DNA from: CAYRVF01 sp964427535
GTDB taxonomy: Bacteria > Chloroflexota > Ktedonobacteria > Ktedonobacterales > JADMIN01
DNA length: 64,000 nucleotides
Assembly: GCA_964427535.1 (NCBI GenBank)
Contig: CAYRVF010000005.1
Location: forward strand, 1-64,000
Reading direction: 5' to 3'
Of this stretch, positions 61,394 through 64,000 are shown in pieces. The notes beneath the pieces are model-generated. The model was not told the DNA's origin and ran no database searches. It saw only the letters and a list, made by a program, of their open reading frames with translations. The number at the start of each line of letters is the position of its first letter. The stretch's first letter is position 1. Position numbers and translations under genes: made by a program.

Positions 61394-61844
61394 CCCCCAA
61401 TCTGAAGGTGATCTCAATATTCGTATTTGCGTTGGTTCGGGCCGACGCTAATCCCGCACTGGGAGTGTCTGTCCGCGTCGAAGCTAGCCTTCGGCAGGCT
61501 GCCCTTGGACCTTGCGAGCGCCCGTTACAACAGGTACACTTGCCGAAGACGTATCGGATAGTGCGTCGGGCGGCCACTACCCGCTGACACCGACACCCAC
61601 ACCCAGATGAGGATAATGTGCTCATCCTCCTGAGCGGCTTGCCCGCGTAAGCCCGGCGCATTTGCTTACGCGGGAGGACAACGCGCCACCTCTCGACCGC
61701 TCTCTGCGCTGAACCACAGCGAGACGAGCGGCGTACTGGTGCGTGGTGTCCGCTCCTCCAGATCGATACCTCCTCCAGAACAGACGCCGGGCACACCTCA
61801 TCGCCTTGAACGCTCATGTTGTGATGTGTCGAAGGGTGCCCGCT
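61394..61844. other. Intergenic region with an 11-bp inverted repeat
   Basis: 450 bases without a convincing gene. CCCGCGTAAGC (61642-61652) pairs perfectly with GCTTACGCGGG (61664-61674), with no T run after it; it may be an operator or an RNA hairpin. The MFS gene promoter should be in the right half, but I see no strong match. Confidence 0.45.
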
Positions 61845-63110
61845 ATGTCACTGTTCACTCCTGCCTCTCAGTCCGCGTCTGACCAGCAGCCATCTGGCAG
61901 GCGAGTCCCGCTGTGGCGGCAACACGATTTTCGACTTCTCTGGTCTGGCCAGGCCATCTCGAATGTGGGATCGGAGGTCTCACAGTTCGCGTTGCCCTTG
62001 CTCGTGCTGCTCGTGACGCACTCGGCGGCACTGGCCGGCCTCGTGGGCGGCATCCGGCTGCTACCATACGTGCTGTTCGGCCTGCCCGCCGGTGCGCTGG
62101 TCGACCGCTGGGATCGCAAGCGAATCATGGTGCTCTGCGATACGGGCCGGGCGATTGCGCTGGGCAGCGTGCCCTTCGCGCTCGCCCTAGGGCGCCTCTC
62201 GATAGCGCAGCTCCTGCTCGTCTCGCTGGTCGAGGGGACGTTGTTCATCTTCTACAGTCTGGCCGAGACAGCGTGTCTGCCACAGGTCGTGCGCCCAGAG
62301 CAGTTGCCCGAGGCGCTCGCGTTCAATCAGGTAGCGGATAACAGCTCGTTTGTGCTCGGGCCAACACTCGGTGGGGCGCTCTATTCGCTGGCGCGCGGAG
62401 TGCCATTCCTCGTGGACGCGCTCTCCTATGGGGCATCGGTCTGTTCGTTGCTGCTCATTCACGTGCGGTTCCAAGAGGATCGGCAGGCGGCGGAGCGCGT
62501 GTCGTGGCGGGCGCTGCGCGCTGAGGTGGGCGAGGGGCTGGCCTGGCTCTGGCACGAGCCGGTGGTGCGGTCACTGGCCATCGTCACCACGCTGCTGAAT
62601 GCCGCCGCCGCCGGGTATATGCTGATCGTGATCGTGCTGGCGCAGCGGGCGCATGCCTCCAGCGTGGCCATCGGCCTCATCGCGGCGATGGGTGGGCTGG
62701 GCGCTTTTCCCGCGACGCTGGCGACGCCGTGGCTGCGGCGGCGGCTCGGCTTCTCGCGGTCGTTGCTGTGGTCTGCCTGGCTCTGGTCGCTGACGTGGCT
62801 TGGATGGCTGTTTCCGCACAACGTCGCCGAGCTGGCCGTGGCGACCGTGATCGCCTTTCTGCCCGTGCCGGTCTTCAACACGTTGCAGTTTGGCTATCGG
62901 CTGGTGGTCGTGCCCGACCGGCTGCAAGGGCGCGTGAACAGCGTCTTTCGCGTGCTGTTGTTCGGCTGCGCCGGGCTTGGGTATGCTCTCACCGGCGTCC
63001 TGCTGCAGGCATTCGGCGCGAGAGACACGCTGCTGATCCTGTTCGTGCCTCAGCTTGGCGCGGCGCTGTATGCCTCGCTAAGCCGGCACCTACGCTCGAT
63101 CAGACCCTAA
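61845..63110 (+). CDS. MFS transporter, EntS/MFS_3-like exporter
   Basis: A 421-aa 12-helix transporter. It starts FRLLWSGQAISNVGSEVSQF, with LVGGIRLLPYVLFGLPAGAL and the loop DRWDRKRIMVLCDTGRAIAL, which are marks of the MFS_3 group (enterobactin exporter EntS, macrolide exporters). Central segment PQVVRPEQLPEALAFNQVAD and the late VVPDRLQGRVNSVFRVLLFG fit the same group. ATG 61845 has AAGGG nine bases upstream; the longer frame from 61743 is unlikely. Exported substrate unknown. A GC-rich palindromic repeat begins at its stop codon. Confidence 0.9.
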   Translation: MSLFTPASQSASDQQPSGRRVPLWRQHDFRLLWSGQAISNVGSEVSQFALPLLVLLVTHSAALAGLVGGIRLLPYVLFGLPAGALVDRWDRKRIMVLCDTGRAIALGSVPFALALGRLSIAQLLLVSLVEGTLFIFYSLAETACLPQVVRPEQLPEALAFNQVADNSSFVLGPTLGGALYSLARGVPFLVDALSYGASVCSLLLIHVRFQEDRQAAERVSWRALRAEVGEGLAWLWHEPVVRSLAIVTTLLNAAAAGYMLIVIVLAQRAHASSVAIGLIAAMGGLGAFPATLATPWLRRRLGFSRSLLWSAWLWSLTWLGWLFPHNVAELAVATVIAFLPVPVFNTLQFGYRLVVVPDRLQGRVNSVFRVLLFGCAGLGYALTGVLLQAFGARDTLLILFVPQLGAALYASLSRHLRSIRP

Positions 63111-63162
63111 CCCCCTCCCCTTTTTCCCTTGAGGGAAGGGGTCGTGAGGCGAGGGGAGTGGC
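63109..63162. repeat. GC-rich palindromic repeat
   Basis: CCCCCTCCCCTTTTTCCCTT, then GAGGGAAGGGGTCGTGAGGC, starting at the MFS gene stop. The inner CCCTT-GAGGG pairing is the same as in the copy near 9505. Confidence 0.65.
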
Positions 63163-63336
63163 AGATGGGCGACGCAAGTGCTCTGATGAACGGTGGATTA
63201 ATGGAAGAGTAGGCACCGCCGCCCAGGTCGGCATTCCGCGTTGTAGTTGTAGGGGCGCGGCACGCCTCGCCCGTCTCGCCGCCGCGACATGACCATGTGA
63301 CATCGTGATAGAAGCTGTCACGAAGGAGCGCCCGCG

Positions 63337-64000
63337 ATGAATCCGTTCCAGTCAGCCTGGGCGGCAGACCTGTATGCCCGGTCGCGGCCGTCGGCGCATG
63401 CACTGGTCGTCGAGCGGATACGAGCCTACCTGCGGCTGCGTGCGCCGCTCTCCTTCGCCGCCGATGTGGGCTGCGGGACCGGGCTCTCTTCGCGAGCGCT
63501 CGCGGAGATCGCGACTGAGGTGGTGGGCATCGACCCGTCGGAGGAGATGATCGCGCGCGCCGACCTTCATCCACGAGTATCATACCGGGTCGCGCCCGCT
63601 GAGGCGCTGCCGCTCGCCGACGCCTCCTGCGACCTTGTCACAGTCGCGTCGGCGTTTCAGTTGTTCGATCGTGCGGGGTTCTTGAGCGAGGCGCGGCGGG
63701 TGCTCAGGCGAGGCGCCTGGCTCGTGCTGTATGATGACGCGTTCACCGGCGAGACGCGCGAGCTACCCGAGTTCCGACGCTGGTTGCGCGACGTGTTTTT
63801 CACTCGCTATCCCAGTCCGCAAATCGCGCGGGCGCCGCTGACGCAACGCGACGCCGGACGCTTCGGGTTTCGCTTCGCCCGCGAGGAGGAGTACCAGCAC
63901 ACGGAACGACTGACGCGCGACGGGTTCGGCGACTTTCTGCTCTCGCAGGCAAATTGTCTGGCGGCGGTAGACGAGGGACGCACGACCGCTCCCGAGCTGC
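63337..64000 (+). CDS. Class I SAM-dependent methyltransferase (3' end cut off)
   Basis: 221 codons are visible and the frame is open to the window edge. It starts MNPFQSAWAADLYARSRPSA, then the SAM motif SFAADVGCGTGLSSRALAEI, the acidic ribose ligand in VVGIDPSEEMIARA, and LPLADASCDLVTVASAFQLF with RVLRRGAWLVLYDD. It resembles trans-aconitate or UbiE-like methyltransferases of unknown substrate. GAAGGAG lies eight bases before the ATG. Confidence 0.88.
   Translation, partial: MNPFQSAWAADLYARSRPSAHALVVERIRAYLRLRAPLSFAADVGCGTGLSSRALAEIATEVVGIDPSEEMIARADLHPRVSYRVAPAEALPLADASCDLVTVASAFQLFDRAGFLSEARRVLRRGAWLVLYDDAFTGETRELPEFRRWLRDVFFTRYPSPQIARAPLTQRDAGRFGFRFAREEEYQHTERLTRDGFGDFLLSQANCLAAVDEGRTTAPEL

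Overview
The window is a 64-kb piece of a GC-rich bacterial chromosome with conserved housekeeping genes and AGGAG-type ribosome binding sites. A stretch of ten Ns at 32708-32717 shows it is a scaffold. Gene content suggests a Chloroflexota-type soil bacterium (Ktedonobacteria or a relative): sugar uptake and glycosidase genes, a giant MalT/SARP-type regulator, NHLP-clan small proteins, a CtpI-like giant P-type ATPase and a stand-alone 5S rRNA gene. This placement is inference from content only; no 16S gene is present.

Layout. 1-9.3 kb: carbohydrate use (MalK-type ABC ATPase, sugar MFS transporter, malQ, GH38 alpha-mannosidase), tRNA-Val and a frameshifted cupin gene. 9.5-17 kb: housekeeping (pncA with an NrtR-like NUDIX regulator, upp, a MarR regulator, an LCP cell-wall protein, hemL). 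16.9-17.5 kb: an NHLP-clan protein beside a secreted-type peptide carrying three GIGGPGSM repeats, a possible RiPP-related pair. 18-28.3 kb: a two-component pair, then a compact graspetide (omega-ester/amide peptide) cluster made of two identical 61-aa precursors, a decayed frameshifted third precursor, one MvdD-type ATP-grasp ligase and an ABC exporter, bordered by a 1094-aa AfsR/MalT-like regulator. 28.5-34.2 kb: a tandem P-type ATPase gene interrupted by the gap, with two small upstream genes. 34.3-35.8 kb: a DAHP synthase gene behind a well-formed aromatic-amino-acid attenuator whose 27-aa leader peptide contains Tyr-Tyr-Trp-Trp. 36-48.7 kb: hydrolase, repeat protein, an M24-family protein with altered metal ligands, a three-gene GMC dehydrogenase operon, an enolase-superfamily enzyme, a PoxB-like ThDP enzyme and a cytochrome b561-molybdopterin oxidoreductase fusion. 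49-64 kb: methyltransferases, a sigma-70 factor, an acyl-CoA synthetase, a BCS1-like AAA protein, a GntR-EamA-isochorismatase-EamA group, the solitary 5S rRNA gene and an MFS exporter.

The main discovery candidate is the graspetide locus. Its precursors have a Ser/Thr/Asn-rich block (residues 29-42) followed by a terminal Asp block (residues 51-59). They are duplicated as a perfect 208-bp repeat, and a third copy is diverged and out of frame. The second most informative finding is the DAHP synthase attenuator, whose promoter places transcription start only about two or three bases before the leader-peptide ATG. G+C-rich palindromic repeats recur at the 3' ends of several genes.
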